Made by a program: the position numbers and the translations under genes. A stretch of 64,000 bases of DNA from assembly GCA_016713425.1 (NCBI GenBank), contig JADJPE010000005.1, positions 4,810,501 to 4,874,500 of the forward strand. The letters run 5' to 3'. This document shows, one piece after another, positions 1-9,388 of this stretch; the stretch's first letter is position 1; every line of letters starts with the position of its first letter. The notes beneath the pieces are model-generated. The model searched no databases, was not told the origin of the DNA, and was given only the letters and a program-made list of their open reading frames with translations. Source of the stretch: Deltaproteobacteria bacterium. Lineage in GTDB: Bacteria > Myxococcota > Kuafuiibacteriia > Kuafuiibacteriales > Kuafuiibacteriaceae.

Positions 1-32
1 GCGGACCCTTCTTCGCTACGGGTGGAGGTGGG

Positions 33-821
33 ATGTGTTTGCTTACGCCCACCGGAGCGTTGCTGCAGGATGGGGAGCGATTTCGGAGCCATCGCTCGTC
101 GGCCCTCGCGTGGCGAGGGCGAGGGCGAGGGGCTCTTTCGCGAGGACTGGGTCTCCTCATCGCAGTGGCCATGGGTGGCTGTTCGGATCGAGGTGACACC
201 GGAGGTGGCGCGGCGCTTGCGTCATCGCCCGATGAGCAGGATGTCGAGGACACCGACACAACGCCGTCGATCGGTGAGGACGGTTGTCGAGGGCTCACGG
301 ACTGCGGGTGGGCGTGCAGAGAGGATCGCGCGCGCGGATGCGGTGTGGACAACGCCGTCTCGGTCCTGGCGTGCGACCACTGCCCTCGGCGTGCGGATGA
401 CCAGGTCTGCGAAGCCGGGACCTGCCGCGACTTGCACCTGAATCCGGGGGGCTTGATCCAAGTCCTTCCGACGATCCCGGAAGACCTCGAGGCTATTCAG
501 GCTGCGATCGTCGCGACCGTGCTTCCGACGATGGCGGACGGATCACGCGCGACCTGCGAACGATTGCTCGCCGGCGGAACGCTCCAAGACATTGGGCTGA
601 ATATTGTGAATGTCCGGGTCCTTCCGGTCGCAGTCGATCCGCTGGCCGTGCCCTCTCTGTCCCTGTTGACCGAGCCCGGACCGGATCGACTCGTGGTCGT
701 ATTGTTCGTCGACGATGAAGACGGGTCGGGCGAGGTCCTGGCCAAGGGCTGTCGTGAACAGATCGAAGTGGTCGCCGGCGGCAAGACGACGGTGGGGATG
801 GATTGCGCACGGACGCACTGA
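33..821 (+). CDS. Putative small lipoprotein of unknown function
   Basis: No family recognised. The longest frame is 262 aa. Residues 38-49 form a hydrophobic stretch (GLGLLIAVAMGG) ending at Cys50, which resembles a lipoprotein signal with an imperfect lipobox, so the true start is probably downstream of 33, since 37 residues of Arg/Gly-rich sequence precede the signal. After the cysteine comes an acidic Ser/Asp linker, then about 50 residues with eight cysteines (CRGLTDCGWACREDRARGC and following), and a C-terminal beta-rich half without motifs. Likely an exported, disulfide-rich envelope protein. The gene lies alone, 170 bp before the next one. Confidence is good that it is coding, low for any role. 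Confidence 0.55.
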   Translation: MCLLTPTGALLQDGERFRSHRSSALAWRGRGRGALSRGLGLLIAVAMGGCSDRGDTGGGAALASSPDEQDVEDTDTTPSIGEDGCRGLTDCGWACREDRARGCGVDNAVSVLACDHCPRRADDQVCEAGTCRDLHLNPGGLIQVLPTIPEDLEAIQAAIVATVLPTMADGSRATCERLLAGGTLQDIGLNIVNVRVLPVAVDPLAVPSLSLLTEPGPDRLVVVLFVDDEDGSGEVLAKGCREQIEVVAGGKTTVGMDCARTH

Positions 822-939
822 ACCTCGGGGCTTGGGCCGGCCGGATCGCAAACGGGGCGTGCGAAGGTTGGTGGGTGAGGAAGGATCTATTAAGTAGCGT
901 TTGGTGCATCGGACGCGTGTTTGATCCTGAGGGATACCA

Positions 940-968
940 TTGACACGAATCTCAGACACCTCTAGGCT
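940..968 (+). promoter_or_regulatory. Sigma-70-type promoter candidate before the MerR-like gene
   Basis: A perfect -35 TTGACA at 940-945 is followed by a 17-bp spacer and a -10 TAGGCT at 963-968. The predicted start of transcription is near 975, about 17 nt before the GTG at 992. The TANNNT form of the -10 is common in GC-rich genomes. Seen in sequence; activity is inferred. Confidence 0.6.
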
Positions 969-991
969 AACCCGAGGTTCGGGGGTCGCAG

Positions 992-1549
992 GTGACGCTA
1001 ACCGCTCGCAAAATTGCACAGATTGAGAAGAACTTCGCGGACGGCTTGTCATCGAAACAGATCCTCGAGGTTCTCGCGGCTCATGGAGAACCGCTCACGG
1101 AAGCCACCTTGCGCAAGTACGTGCAGCTTGGGTTGCTGCCGCGCAGCCGCCGTGTTGGCCAGAAGGGCAAACATCGTGGTTCGAAGGGCATCTATCCGGT
1201 CGAGGTGATTCGCCGAGTGAGTGAGATTCGGCGCGCGATGATGGAGGGCGCAACGCTCGAAGATTTGGCGCGCACAGGCCAAGCTGTCCGCGCTCAAGTC
1301 TCCGCAGTCCGCGCTGGGATGGAGGAGGCCGTTACGGCGGCCGAAGCCGATCTCGTACGTTCAGCGCTGGACCGAAGCACCCGCTCGATCTTGAAGGCGC
1401 GGCTGGTCGCGCTTCAGAAAGAAGGGAAGGTCTGGCTTCAGACGATGGAGACTTTCGCGAAGGATGTCGCGAACGCAACGAGCAGAGTAGGCCAACGAGC
1501 GGGTTCCCGAGAGGTCATGCATGTCAGTCAATCGAAAGCCGTCCGCTGA
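992..1549 (+). CDS. MerR-like helix-turn-helix regulator
   Basis: Predicted DNA-binding protein of 185 aa starting at GTG. Residues about 18-60 carry a MerR-type winged helix signature (TEATLRKYVQLGLLPRSRRV), followed by a basic wing (GQKGKHRGSKG) and a helical segment (IRRAMMEGATLEDLAR) typical of the end of a MerR domain. The C-terminal 90 residues are helical with no effector-binding cysteines, so this is not a metal or redox MerR sensor. It overlaps the next gene by 29 nt, implying one transcript and probably coupled translation with the sigma-like protein. A strong promoter candidate sits just upstream. Confidence 0.7.
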   Translation: MTLTARKIAQIEKNFADGLSSKQILEVLAAHGEPLTEATLRKYVQLGLLPRSRRVGQKGKHRGSKGIYPVEVIRRVSEIRRAMMEGATLEDLARTGQAVRAQVSAVRAGMEEAVTAAEADLVRSALDRSTRSILKARLVALQKEGKVWLQTMETFAKDVANATSRVGQRAGSREVMHVSQSKAVR

Positions 1550-2408
1550 GGAGCGCATGGGCGCGGTGGGCGCGCCGACCAGCGGTGCCGCCGAGCATCC
1601 ACAGGCTGCGACGCCGGTGGTTGAGTGGGCCGAGCCCGATCCCAGAGAGCCTTGGCACTACGACAGTCGGATCGCTCCGGCCGATGCGTTGAGCGAGCTC
1701 CCGGAGTCCGGCTTTGGTTCGTACGTCGGGGGTGGCGTGGCCGGAGATGATGGGGAAGATCGAACGAACGACGATGATGCGTTCAGCGACGTCGAGGCCG
1801 CCGATCCGGACGAAGAGGCGGAGTATGCTGAGGGGGCGCACGCCGCCGACATCGAAGGGCGTCGCCGGGGCTCAGGTGCGCTTGGAGAAGCGGCGTTGGG
1901 CGCGCCTGGTCGCACGGCCGACGCTTCGACGGCTGATGGCGCGGGGCGAGGGCGCAAGAGCAAGACCATCGCCCGCAAGCAGATGCTGCGCGAACGTCGC
2001 CGACTGCTTGCCCAGGGATCGCTTCCTGAGATCTTGGACTACGAGCGCCCCGTCATGCGGTCTGAGTGCCGGAACGACAAGCGCCCTTGCCTCTACGTGT
2101 CCTGTCGATACCACCTCTATCTCGACGTGAATCCGCTCACGGGCTCGATCAAGATCAACTTCCCGGACAAGGAGATCTGGGAGCTCGAGGAAACCTGTGC
2201 GCTCGACGTTGCTGAGCGCGGGGGCATCACGCTCGAGGAAGTGGGTGAGATCATGAACCTGACGCGGGAACGGATTCGCCAGGTCGAGGTCAGTGGTCTG
2301 GACAAGCTTCGCGTCGGCGATGCGGATCTCCACACGTTTATCGATGGTCGAGAGCTTCAGGCGTCGAGCTCGATGCGTCGTGCCGGGTTGCCCGTCGTTG
2401 ACGATTGA
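1521..2408 (+). CDS. Sigma-70 region 4-like DNA-binding protein
   Basis: A 295-aa protein with an acidic, low-complexity first half (about residues 1-150), a central basic part with cysteines (SECRNDKRPCLYVSCRYH, about 175-192), and a C-terminal helix-turn-helix that reads like sigma-70 region 4.2 (GITLEEVGEIMNLTRERIRQ, about 235-254). There is no region 2, so it cannot be a complete sigma factor; it may bind -35-like DNA or act on RNA polymerase. The start ATG lies inside the preceding MerR-like gene. Family assignment of the C-terminal domain is firm; the role is inferred. Confidence 0.7.
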   Translation: MSVNRKPSAEERMGAVGAPTSGAAEHPQAATPVVEWAEPDPREPWHYDSRIAPADALSELPESGFGSYVGGGVAGDDGEDRTNDDDAFSDVEAADPDEEAEYAEGAHAADIEGRRRGSGALGEAALGAPGRTADASTADGAGRGRKSKTIARKQMLRERRRLLAQGSLPEILDYERPVMRSECRNDKRPCLYVSCRYHLYLDVNPLTGSIKINFPDKEIWELEETCALDVAERGGITLEEVGEIMNLTRERIRQVEVSGLDKLRVGDADLHTFIDGRELQASSSMRRAGLPVVDD

Positions 2409-2439
2409 CCGATGATGGCCATGCGCCTAGACACGGCGT

Positions 2440-4092
2440 GTGAATCAGCCAAGCACTCCTAGCATCAAACGGGCGCTGCTGAGCGTCACCGACAAGACGG
2501 GCATTGTGGATTTCGCGCGCGGGTTGGCCGCGCTCGGCATTGAGATCCTGTCGACCGGCGGGACCAGGCGGGCGCTCGAGGCGGGTGGCATCGAGACGGT
2601 TGCGCTCGAGGTCTACACCGGGATGCCGGAGATGTTGGATGGCCGGGTGAAGACGCTCCATCCGAAGGTTCACGCGGGTATCTTGGCCCGACGCGATTCG
2701 CCCGAACATATGGACACGATGGATAGCCAGGGGTGGGGGACCATCGATCTCCTGGCGGTCAATCTCTACGATTTCGGTGGGGCTCGGTCGCGATCCGAGA
2801 GCACGGAGGGGGAGATCATCGAGGCGATCGACATCGGAGGGCCGACGCTGCTACGCGCGGCCGCGAAGAATTACGCAGGGGTCATCCCGATCGTCGACCC
2901 TCGTGACTATGAGGCCATACTAGCGTCTTTGGCGTCGGATCGGGATATCGCCTTCGAGACGAGGCGAGCGCTGGCGGCAAAGGTCTTTGCTCATACGGCC
3001 GCGTACGACTCCGCGATTTCCGCGTTCATGCATGCCGCGCCGGCGACCCCGGTCGGCGCGGGCGTCGTGCCGGAGGGTTTGTCGGCGCCCGGTCCGTCCT
3101 CGGGCTTCGATGACCGGATCGTGAGGTCGCTGACGAAGGTCATGAACCTGCGTTACGGCGAGAATCCCCATCAAGGCGCGGCGCTCTATCGTGATGCCGA
3201 TGCGTCCCCCTGGGGACTCACGGCGGCCACTGTCCTGCAAGGCAAGGTTCTGTCGTACAACAACTTGCTCGATCTCGATGCCGCCTTTGGGCTCGCGTTG
3301 GATCTTGGCCCCGGGACCGTCGTCTTCATCAAACACAACAATCCGTGTGGTGTCGCAAAACGGGCGCGGCTCGAAGAGGCGGTCGCTCAGGCGCGCGCTT
3401 GTGATGCTGTCTCTGCGTTCGGATCCGTGGTCGCGTTGTTTGGAACAGTGGACGGCCCGACGGCGATGGCTCTGACGGATGGGTTCGTTGAGGCGTGCAT
3501 TGCGCCGGAATACACGCCGGAAGCGCTCGCGCTTCTGGGGCGAAAGAAGAATCTACGGGTCGTGACGCTCGAGTCCAAGGCTTGGTGTTCGCGTCGAAGC
3601 ATCGAGGTTCGCACCCTTCGAGGGGGCTTCTTGTTGCAGGAGGCGGATACCACCGCCGCCACGAACAGCCGCGAGGAGGCAGGGCCCGCGCAGCATCCAG
3701 AGTTTGTGGCGGCGCGTGTCGTGACGGCGCGAGCCCCGTCCCAAGAAGAGCTGGATGGCCTTTCGTTCGCGTGGATGGTCGCGAAGCATGTTCGGTCGAA
3801 CGCGATCGTTTTCGCGCGGCAGGCGCAGACGGTGGCGGTGGGGGCTGGGCAGATGAGTCGGATTGACTCGGTGAAGCTGTGTCGGCTCAAGGCCGCGTCA
3901 CCTCTTCTGGGCACGGTGGCTGCTTCGGATGCCTTCTTTCCGTTTCGTGATGGTTTGGATGTCTTGGCGGAAGCGGGCGCGACGGCCGTGATCCAGCCGG
4001 GCGGGAGTGTTCGCGACGAGGAGGTTGTGAACGCGGCGAATGAGCATGGCGTTGCGATGCTCTTCACGGGGACCCGCCATTTCCGTCACTAA
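2440..4092 (+). CDS. purH: Bifunctional AICAR formyltransferase / IMP cyclohydrolase
   Basis: Catalyses the last two steps of IMP synthesis. The N-terminal MGS-like IMP cyclohydrolase domain begins with RALLSVTDKTGIVDFA and contains GGTRRALE and KTLHPKVHAGILARR. The C-terminal AICAR transformylase domain contains LRYGENPHQ, the folate/AICAR site KHNNPCGVA, and VGAGQMSRIDSVKL. At 550 aa it is slightly longer than the usual 510-530. The start is GTG at 2440, where family similarity begins within about 10 residues. purD lies 3.3 kb downstream, separated by the TPR gene. Cytoplasmic. Confidence 0.96.
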   Translation: MNQPSTPSIKRALLSVTDKTGIVDFARGLAALGIEILSTGGTRRALEAGGIETVALEVYTGMPEMLDGRVKTLHPKVHAGILARRDSPEHMDTMDSQGWGTIDLLAVNLYDFGGARSRSESTEGEIIEAIDIGGPTLLRAAAKNYAGVIPIVDPRDYEAILASLASDRDIAFETRRALAAKVFAHTAAYDSAISAFMHAAPATPVGAGVVPEGLSAPGPSSGFDDRIVRSLTKVMNLRYGENPHQGAALYRDADASPWGLTAATVLQGKVLSYNNLLDLDAAFGLALDLGPGTVVFIKHNNPCGVAKRARLEEAVAQARACDAVSAFGSVVALFGTVDGPTAMALTDGFVEACIAPEYTPEALALLGRKKNLRVVTLESKAWCSRRSIEVRTLRGGFLLQEADTTAATNSREEAGPAQHPEFVAARVVTARAPSQEELDGLSFAWMVAKHVRSNAIVFARQAQTVAVGAGQMSRIDSVKLCRLKAASPLLGTVAASDAFFPFRDGLDVLAEAGATAVIQPGGSVRDEEVVNAANEHGVAMLFTGTRHFRH

Positions 4093-4352
4093 GCCAGGAC
4101 TGTTCCAACACGGATCTTGATGCAGCCAGACTGCGCGCCCCGATCCACCGCGTTCACACAACCGGCCGAGGCGGCGGTGAGCTTCGAATCATTACCTTCG
4201 AGCACTTTATCGCACGCAGGGTGACGGTCTGGGTTGTCGGTCGATCCGACGGCCGCCTTTCCCGGCCGAAAGAGCGGATCCGACCCCTCGATGGTTCTCA
4301 GGGGGGGGAGTGGTGCCCGCTTCGGACTAAGGGTAGCCTGGCCCGGAACGCC

Positions 4353-7283
4353 ATGAGGATCGAGTGCGAGGTCTGCAGCGCCACTTATACGATTGATGAC
4401 GCGCAGCTGGGCGAGCAGCCGGTTGGGGCGCAGTGTCCCTACTGCGGTCACGTCCGACTTGTGCGTCGATCGGGCGCATCGGGCGGCGTTCGCGCGGGGG
4501 GCGCGGCGGCGGCGCTGGGCGCGGGCGCGGGTGCGGGTGCGGGCGTAGTCGCTGCACGCGAAGAGACTCAGAACCCAGGACTTTTCGGTATGGGGATCAC
4601 GGGCGCGCCCCCGCCTGCTTTCGGCGGCGCGGCTGGGGCTGGGGCTGGGGCTGGGGCTGGTCGGAGTCCGTCGCCGGGAGCCTTTGGTGTTGGATCCGAT
4701 GCCTTTGGCAGCGAGCCGGCTTTTTCTCCCTCGACGGATCTCGGCGGTCTTCCTCCGTCCTTTGGCGCGCCACCGACCTCGGACGATCTTGCCGCGGCGG
4801 CGTCTTCCTTTGATGCCGGAGCAGCGCCCGGTGGGAAGGATTTCGGGAGCGATTTCGGCCAGGACATGGGCGATCCGCCTCTGGACACGAGTCTCGGGGG
4901 CGGCGCTGACATGCCTGAGTCGGCTCAGACCACCTGCCAGGTGTGCGGGACGCCCCTCGTCGACGAGTTCGACAAGGTCATCGGGCTCTGCGATCAGCAT
5001 CAACGGGAGTCGAGAGGCGCGGGTGATCCGGAAGGTGGCTTGATGGGGAATGATGCGGACTCGCTAGGCGAGCCGGCATCCCCGGGCGAGCGGCCGCGTT
5101 CGCGCCCCTTCGCGGAACCGCTCGGGGCGCCGACCTGGTACGTCAAGACGATGGAGGGCACGACTGAGGGACCTATTCCGCTGGATGAGCTTCGGTCGCG
5201 CGTCCGTTCCGGAGATTTTGGGTCTAGCGATCGTTTTTCGTCCGACGGCGACGCCTTCCGGCCCATGGAAGCTTTCAAGGAGCTGGCGTACCTCGCGAGT
5301 CTTCGCGCCTCTGCGCCCGAGAGTGGTTCGCGCGCCGCGGCTTCCTACGCCCCTCGGCGGATCACGGGGGGCCGCGGTCGAACCATTGGTGTGGGGCTGT
5401 TCGCCGTTGCACTCGTGGGCGCACTCGGCATCGCGGTGATGAGACGCCAAGATCTCGCCCGGGTCGCCCAATCAATCGGGCGGTCCGAGAACAATTCCGC
5501 GCTTGCGATGCCGAATCCTCTCAAGCGCTCAATCGCGATGTGGCGGAAGGAGCACCAGGACGCCAGCGGTACGGTTCACGAACACCTCAAGACCGCGGCG
5601 ACGCGACACATCGAGGACACGACGGCTGGGTACAAGGCGGCGGAGGCGGCTTATCGACGCGCACTTCTCCTCGATGAAGACGACGTCATGGCCATCGCGG
5701 GGTACGTCGAGAACATGGCACTGTGGCGCTACGACATGGCGTCCGAGGAAGAGATCCGGACCGTAAACGCCGCAGTTCGCTACGCACAGTCGGCTGCACC
5801 GGACAACGGCGCGGCGTACCGCGCACAAGGCGCCCTAGCGCTGGCTGCGGGCGATCTCAATGGCTGTCGGTTGGGTGCGGATCGAGCGGTCGAAAAGGAT
5901 CGAACCGATGCCCGCGCGAAACTCATCTTGGCTGGATGCTATCTCGAGGGCAACGTTGCGCTCGCTATCCAGGAGGGTGAGCGGGCCCGAGAGCTCATGC
6001 CCGATCTGCGCCGAAGTGATCGTGTGCTTGCCCGCGCCTACGCGCAGGTTGGACGCTACGCGCAGGCGTTCCAGATGCTCGACGAGCGGTTGAAGCACGA
6101 CCGAGACAATCCCCTCGTCCTGCTCGTCTATGGCGACATCGAGCGGTCGCTCGGGGAAGCGACCCGCTCTGGCGAGCTTTATCGCAAGGCTGCATCGCAA
6201 AAGGGCGATACGTTCGATGCGAACCTCGCGCTGGGGGCGCTCGAACTCGAGATCGGCGATCTCTCCGCGGCGTTCCGGGACACCCGCAAGGCTGCAGAGA
6301 TGGATGGTCTACCGCCCGGTCGTTTGGCGTCGGCCAACGCGGCGCTGGCTCGGGTAGAACTCGAGCGGCGAGCCGCACCGAGCGCGATGGCGCTCGCCGA
6401 GAAGGCGCTGGAAGCTGAACCCAAGGACGTTGCGGCCCTGGTCGTGCTTGGTGAGGCTGCACTTCTGGCGAACGAAGATGATAAGGCGGTGGATGCCGCG
6501 AAGCGCGCCGTCGACCTTCGTCCGGATGAGCCGGCCGTACTCGTGCTCTCTGCACGCGCCGCACTGCGCCGCAACCAGGGGCCGCGCGCGATCGAAGACC
6601 TCGAGCGCGCGATCGCGAACGACCCCCAGGACCCGCGTCTGAAAGGTGTTCTCGCGGCAGTCTACTTGAGCCGAGGCGGCGCGCCCCAGGCTTATTCGCT
6701 CATGAGGAAGGCATCCGAAATGGATCCTCGCGTGGCTCAATCCAGGAAACGCTTCTCTCGGTATGCGCTCACATCGATTCCGGTCCGCGATGCGCTCCAG
6801 CAGTTTCAGAAGTCATCCTCCGACGAGCGAGACGCCGCGGTCGCGATCGCATCAGGTGGGCTCCTGCTCTATCATTTACATGACGTCGATGCCGCCAAGA
6901 CGGCTCTTGAGCGTGCGCTGAAGGTCGATGCGGGCAACTTCACGAGTCTCGTATATCTCGGGCAGATTGCGCTTGATCGAAACGATGGGGCACTCGCGCT
7001 CGAATACTCGAAGAAGCTTCTCGCGGTCGAGCGGGGCGCTGCGCTCGGCTACTTGCTGCAGGGTCGCGCGCTGTCGATGCTGGGTCGACTCGAGCCCGCG
7101 AAGGAGCAACTGGAAGCCGCTCTCCGATCCGATCAGTCGTTGACGGGTGCGCGCGTAGATCTGGCGAGGGTTGCTTTGGCTTCCGGCGAGCGCAAAGTTG
7201 GGATCGATGGGCTCGCCTCGGCGCTCGAGTTCGACCCCTGGCGACTCGATGCTCGCCGCGCGCTCCGCGAAGCCGGCTATTGA
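4353..7283 (+). CDS. Zinc-ribbon / GYF_2 / TPR membrane protein
   Basis: A 976-aa protein of unknown role. The ATG at 4353 places a zinc ribbon (MRIECEVC with Cys5, Cys8, Cys28, Cys31) at the extreme N-terminus, as in the MJ0042-finger family; the frame stays open 132 bp further upstream. Then follow Gly/Ala-rich repeats encoded by GGGCGC and GGGGCT units, a second cysteine pair (TTCQVCGTPL), a GYF_2-like domain (TWYVKTMEGTTEGPIP near 250-300), one transmembrane segment (GVGLFAVALVGALGIAVM) and about 500 residues of TPR repeats. Topology suggests a cytoplasmic sensor head and TPRs on the other side of the inner membrane. It sits between purH and purD without an obvious link to purine synthesis. 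Confidence 0.75.
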   Translation: MRIECEVCSATYTIDDAQLGEQPVGAQCPYCGHVRLVRRSGASGGVRAGGAAAALGAGAGAGAGVVAAREETQNPGLFGMGITGAPPPAFGGAAGAGAGAGAGRSPSPGAFGVGSDAFGSEPAFSPSTDLGGLPPSFGAPPTSDDLAAAASSFDAGAAPGGKDFGSDFGQDMGDPPLDTSLGGGADMPESAQTTCQVCGTPLVDEFDKVIGLCDQHQRESRGAGDPEGGLMGNDADSLGEPASPGERPRSRPFAEPLGAPTWYVKTMEGTTEGPIPLDELRSRVRSGDFGSSDRFSSDGDAFRPMEAFKELAYLASLRASAPESGSRAAASYAPRRITGGRGRTIGVGLFAVALVGALGIAVMRRQDLARVAQSIGRSENNSALAMPNPLKRSIAMWRKEHQDASGTVHEHLKTAATRHIEDTTAGYKAAEAAYRRALLLDEDDVMAIAGYVENMALWRYDMASEEEIRTVNAAVRYAQSAAPDNGAAYRAQGALALAAGDLNGCRLGADRAVEKDRTDARAKLILAGCYLEGNVALAIQEGERARELMPDLRRSDRVLARAYAQVGRYAQAFQMLDERLKHDRDNPLVLLVYGDIERSLGEATRSGELYRKAASQKGDTFDANLALGALELEIGDLSAAFRDTRKAAEMDGLPPGRLASANAALARVELERRAAPSAMALAEKALEAEPKDVAALVVLGEAALLANEDDKAVDAAKRAVDLRPDEPAVLVLSARAALRRNQGPRAIEDLERAIANDPQDPRLKGVLAAVYLSRGGAPQAYSLMRKASEMDPRVAQSRKRFSRYALTSIPVRDALQQFQKSSSDERDAAVAIASGGLLLYHLHDVDAAKTALERALKVDAGNFTSLVYLGQIALDRNDGALALEYSKKLLAVERGAALGYLLQGRALSMLGRLEPAKEQLEAALRSDQSLTGARVDLARVALASGERKVGIDGLASALEFDPWRLDARRALREAGY
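4631..4660 (+). repeat. GGGGCT hexanucleotide repeat coding for Gly-Ala
   Basis: About five copies of GGGGCT inside the TPR membrane protein gene, encoding a Gly-Ala run in the linker between the zinc ribbon and the GYF-like domain. A related GGGTGC/GGGCGC run lies about 120 bp upstream in the same linker. Confidence 0.8.
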
Positions 7284-7417
7284 TACGTTCGCTTGCGCGT
7301 GACGCACTAACGGAACGGGTGACGCGAACGAACGTCCGCAAGACCGAGACCGAGACCGAGACCCGGCGGGCTTTCGCTTGACGATGTTTCGCATTGAGGC
7401 GAGCCTCGCCGCCGACT

Positions 7418-8698
7418 ATGTCTTCTGTGTTGGTTGTCGGCGGCGGGGGCCGAGAGCATGCTCTGGTCGATGCGCTCGTCCGTGCGCCGAGCGCGCCCCA
7501 AGTGATTTCAGCGCCCGGAAATCCGGGTATCGGGCGGATCGCCGAGCGGGTGCCGGTTGCGGCGACCGACGTGGATGCCTTGACTGCGCTGGCGACGGAG
7601 CGCTCGGTCGATCTCGTCGTCGTGGGCCCGGAAGCGCCGCTGGTCGCCGGTTTGGCGGACCGCTTGGCTGAGGCCAAGGTCCCAGTCTTTGGGCCAACGA
7701 AGGCCGCGTCTCTCCTCGAGGGAAGCAAAGCCTTCGCGAAGGCGATCATGGCGGAGGCTGGCGTGCCGACGGCGAGGTGGGCGAGTTTCTCCGATCCGGA
7801 CAAGGCGATTGCCTTCGCGCGATCGTTGGGTGGTGCGCCGGTCGTCAAGGCCGATGGTCTCGCGGCGGGCAAGGGCGTGATCGTGCCCCGAGACTTGGCG
7901 GGTACTGAGGCGGCCATTCACGCGATCCTAAGGGGGGATTTAGGGGCGGCCGGGAACCATATCGTCGTCGAGGAACAACTCGAGGGCGAAGAGATCTCGG
8001 TCATGGCTCTTTGCGATGGGGCGCGACTCGCCATGCTCGCGCCTTCGCAAGATCACAAGCGTCTTCTCGACGGGGACCGAGGACCGAACACCGGCGGCAT
8101 GGGCGCGTATTCACCGCCGCCCGCGGCAACGCCGCAGCTCCTCGAGGAGGTACGGCGAACGTGCCTCGAGCCGGTGGTCGCACGTATGAGGGCGCGCGGG
8201 TGCCCGTTCCGCGGTGTCCTTTATGCGGGGCTCATGCTCACGGCGGACGGGCCCAAGACGCTCGAGTTTAACGTCCGCTTCGGGGATCCTGAGGCGCAGG
8301 TCCTCTTGCCGAGATTGGCGAGCGATGCTTTCGAGTTGTTTTCTGCGGTCGCTGCGGGGCGTCTTGATGAGGCGTCACCGGAGTTCTTGCCGGAAGCGGC
8401 GCTTTCAGTCGTCCTCGCGGCTCGCGGCTATCCAGCATCGCCCGTCGTCGGGGACGTGATCGCCGGCATCGAGGCGGCTGAAGAGGTTCCGGGCGTCACT
8501 GTCTTTCATGCCGGCACCGACTTCACGGAGGCTGGGCTCGTGACGTCCGGGGGCCGAGTGCTCAGTGTTACCGGGCTCGGCGCCGATCTGGAGGATGCGG
8601 CGCGGCGCGCCTACGAGGCGGCGCGGCGAATACGCTTCGAAGGTGTTCAGCTTCGGACGGACATCGGCCATCGTGGAATCGGCCGAGCCATCGGCTAA
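7418..8698 (+). CDS. purD: Phosphoribosylamine-glycine ligase (GAR synthetase)
   Basis: ATP-grasp enzyme joining glycine to phosphoribosylamine, step two of purine synthesis. The N-terminus SVLVVGGGGREHAL is diagnostic; later motifs are KADGLAAGKGVIV, EISVMALCDG, DHKRLLDGDRGPNTGGMGAY and LEFNVRFGDPEAQ. The ATG at 7418 begins exactly at the family N-terminus (426 aa), so the upstream in-frame TTG at 7394 is rejected. A GACCGA hexamer array (7341-7364) lies in the 134-bp leader. The HAD gene follows after 9 bp, implying co-transcription. Confidence 0.96.
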   Translation: MSSVLVVGGGGREHALVDALVRAPSAPQVISAPGNPGIGRIAERVPVAATDVDALTALATERSVDLVVVGPEAPLVAGLADRLAEAKVPVFGPTKAASLLEGSKAFAKAIMAEAGVPTARWASFSDPDKAIAFARSLGGAPVVKADGLAAGKGVIVPRDLAGTEAAIHAILRGDLGAAGNHIVVEEQLEGEEISVMALCDGARLAMLAPSQDHKRLLDGDRGPNTGGMGAYSPPPAATPQLLEEVRRTCLEPVVARMRARGCPFRGVLYAGLMLTADGPKTLEFNVRFGDPEAQVLLPRLASDAFELFSAVAAGRLDEASPEFLPEAALSVVLAARGYPASPVVGDVIAGIEAAEEVPGVTVFHAGTDFTEAGLVTSGGRVLSVTGLGADLEDAARRAYEAARRIRFEGVQLRTDIGHRGIGRAIG

Positions 8699-8707
8699 GC
8701 TCGCACC

Positions 8708-9388
8708 ATGCTCTTTCTCGATCTCGACGGTACGCTCCTCGACGCGAGGGCCCGCTACTATGCAACGTATGTCGAGACGCTGCGGGCCGAGGACATCGGC
8801 GGCCTTCCTATTCCGGAGCGCGAGTTCTGGTTTCATCGCTCGGAAGCGAAGCCCTGGGACGAACTTCTCAAGATGTCCCGTTTGTTTCCGACGAAGTACG
8901 AGGCCTTCAAGGATCGGTTCGAGGAGAGGCTCGAAGCGCCCGAGATGTTGCTCCTCGACCGTGTTCGATCCGGTTCGTTGACCTTTCTTGGGAAGGTCTA
9001 CACGAAAACGCCCATCGTGCTCGTGACGCTCCGCCGCGACGGCATTGCGCTCGAGAACCAGCTGGCAGAACTCAAGATCCGGAGCTACTTCGCGGAAGTG
9101 CTCTTTGGGGCGCCGAAAAGGCCACGTCGACCCAACAAGGACTTGCGGTGGCGGCACAAAGCCGGCCTCATTCGAGCGCGCTACAAGATGCCTCCGACCG
9201 ACGCACTTCTCATCGGTGACACGGAAACAGACGTCGGCGTTGCTCGAAGCTTTGCCTGGGAAGTGTTCTTGGTGGAGGGTGGCCACCGAAGCAAAAGGCG
9301 TCAGATCAAGGCTGAGCCGGACCGAATCGTCGCCGACCTGTCGGCGAGCCTGAAGCATCTTCTGCCTGGGGGGCGGTGGCAGCGCTAG
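8708..9388 (+). CDS. HAD-superfamily hydrolase
   Basis: A 226-aa cytoplasmic phosphatase-like protein. Motif I is LFLDLDGTLLD at the N-terminus with the nucleophile and acid/base aspartates; motif II is the Thr in VLVTLRRDG; motif IV is LLIGDTETDVGVAR, giving the metal-binding Asp pair. The cap between motifs I and II is helical, as in phosphoglycolate phosphatase-like (subfamily IA) enzymes. Substrate unknown. It follows purD by 9 bp, so it may handle a phosphorylated intermediate or damaged nucleotide, but that is inference. Confidence 0.8.
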   Translation: MLFLDLDGTLLDARARYYATYVETLRAEDIGGLPIPEREFWFHRSEAKPWDELLKMSRLFPTKYEAFKDRFEERLEAPEMLLLDRVRSGSLTFLGKVYTKTPIVLVTLRRDGIALENQLAELKIRSYFAEVLFGAPKRPRRPNKDLRWRHKAGLIRARYKMPPTDALLIGDTETDVGVARSFAWEVFLVEGGHRSKRRQIKAEPDRIVADLSASLKHLLPGGRWQR

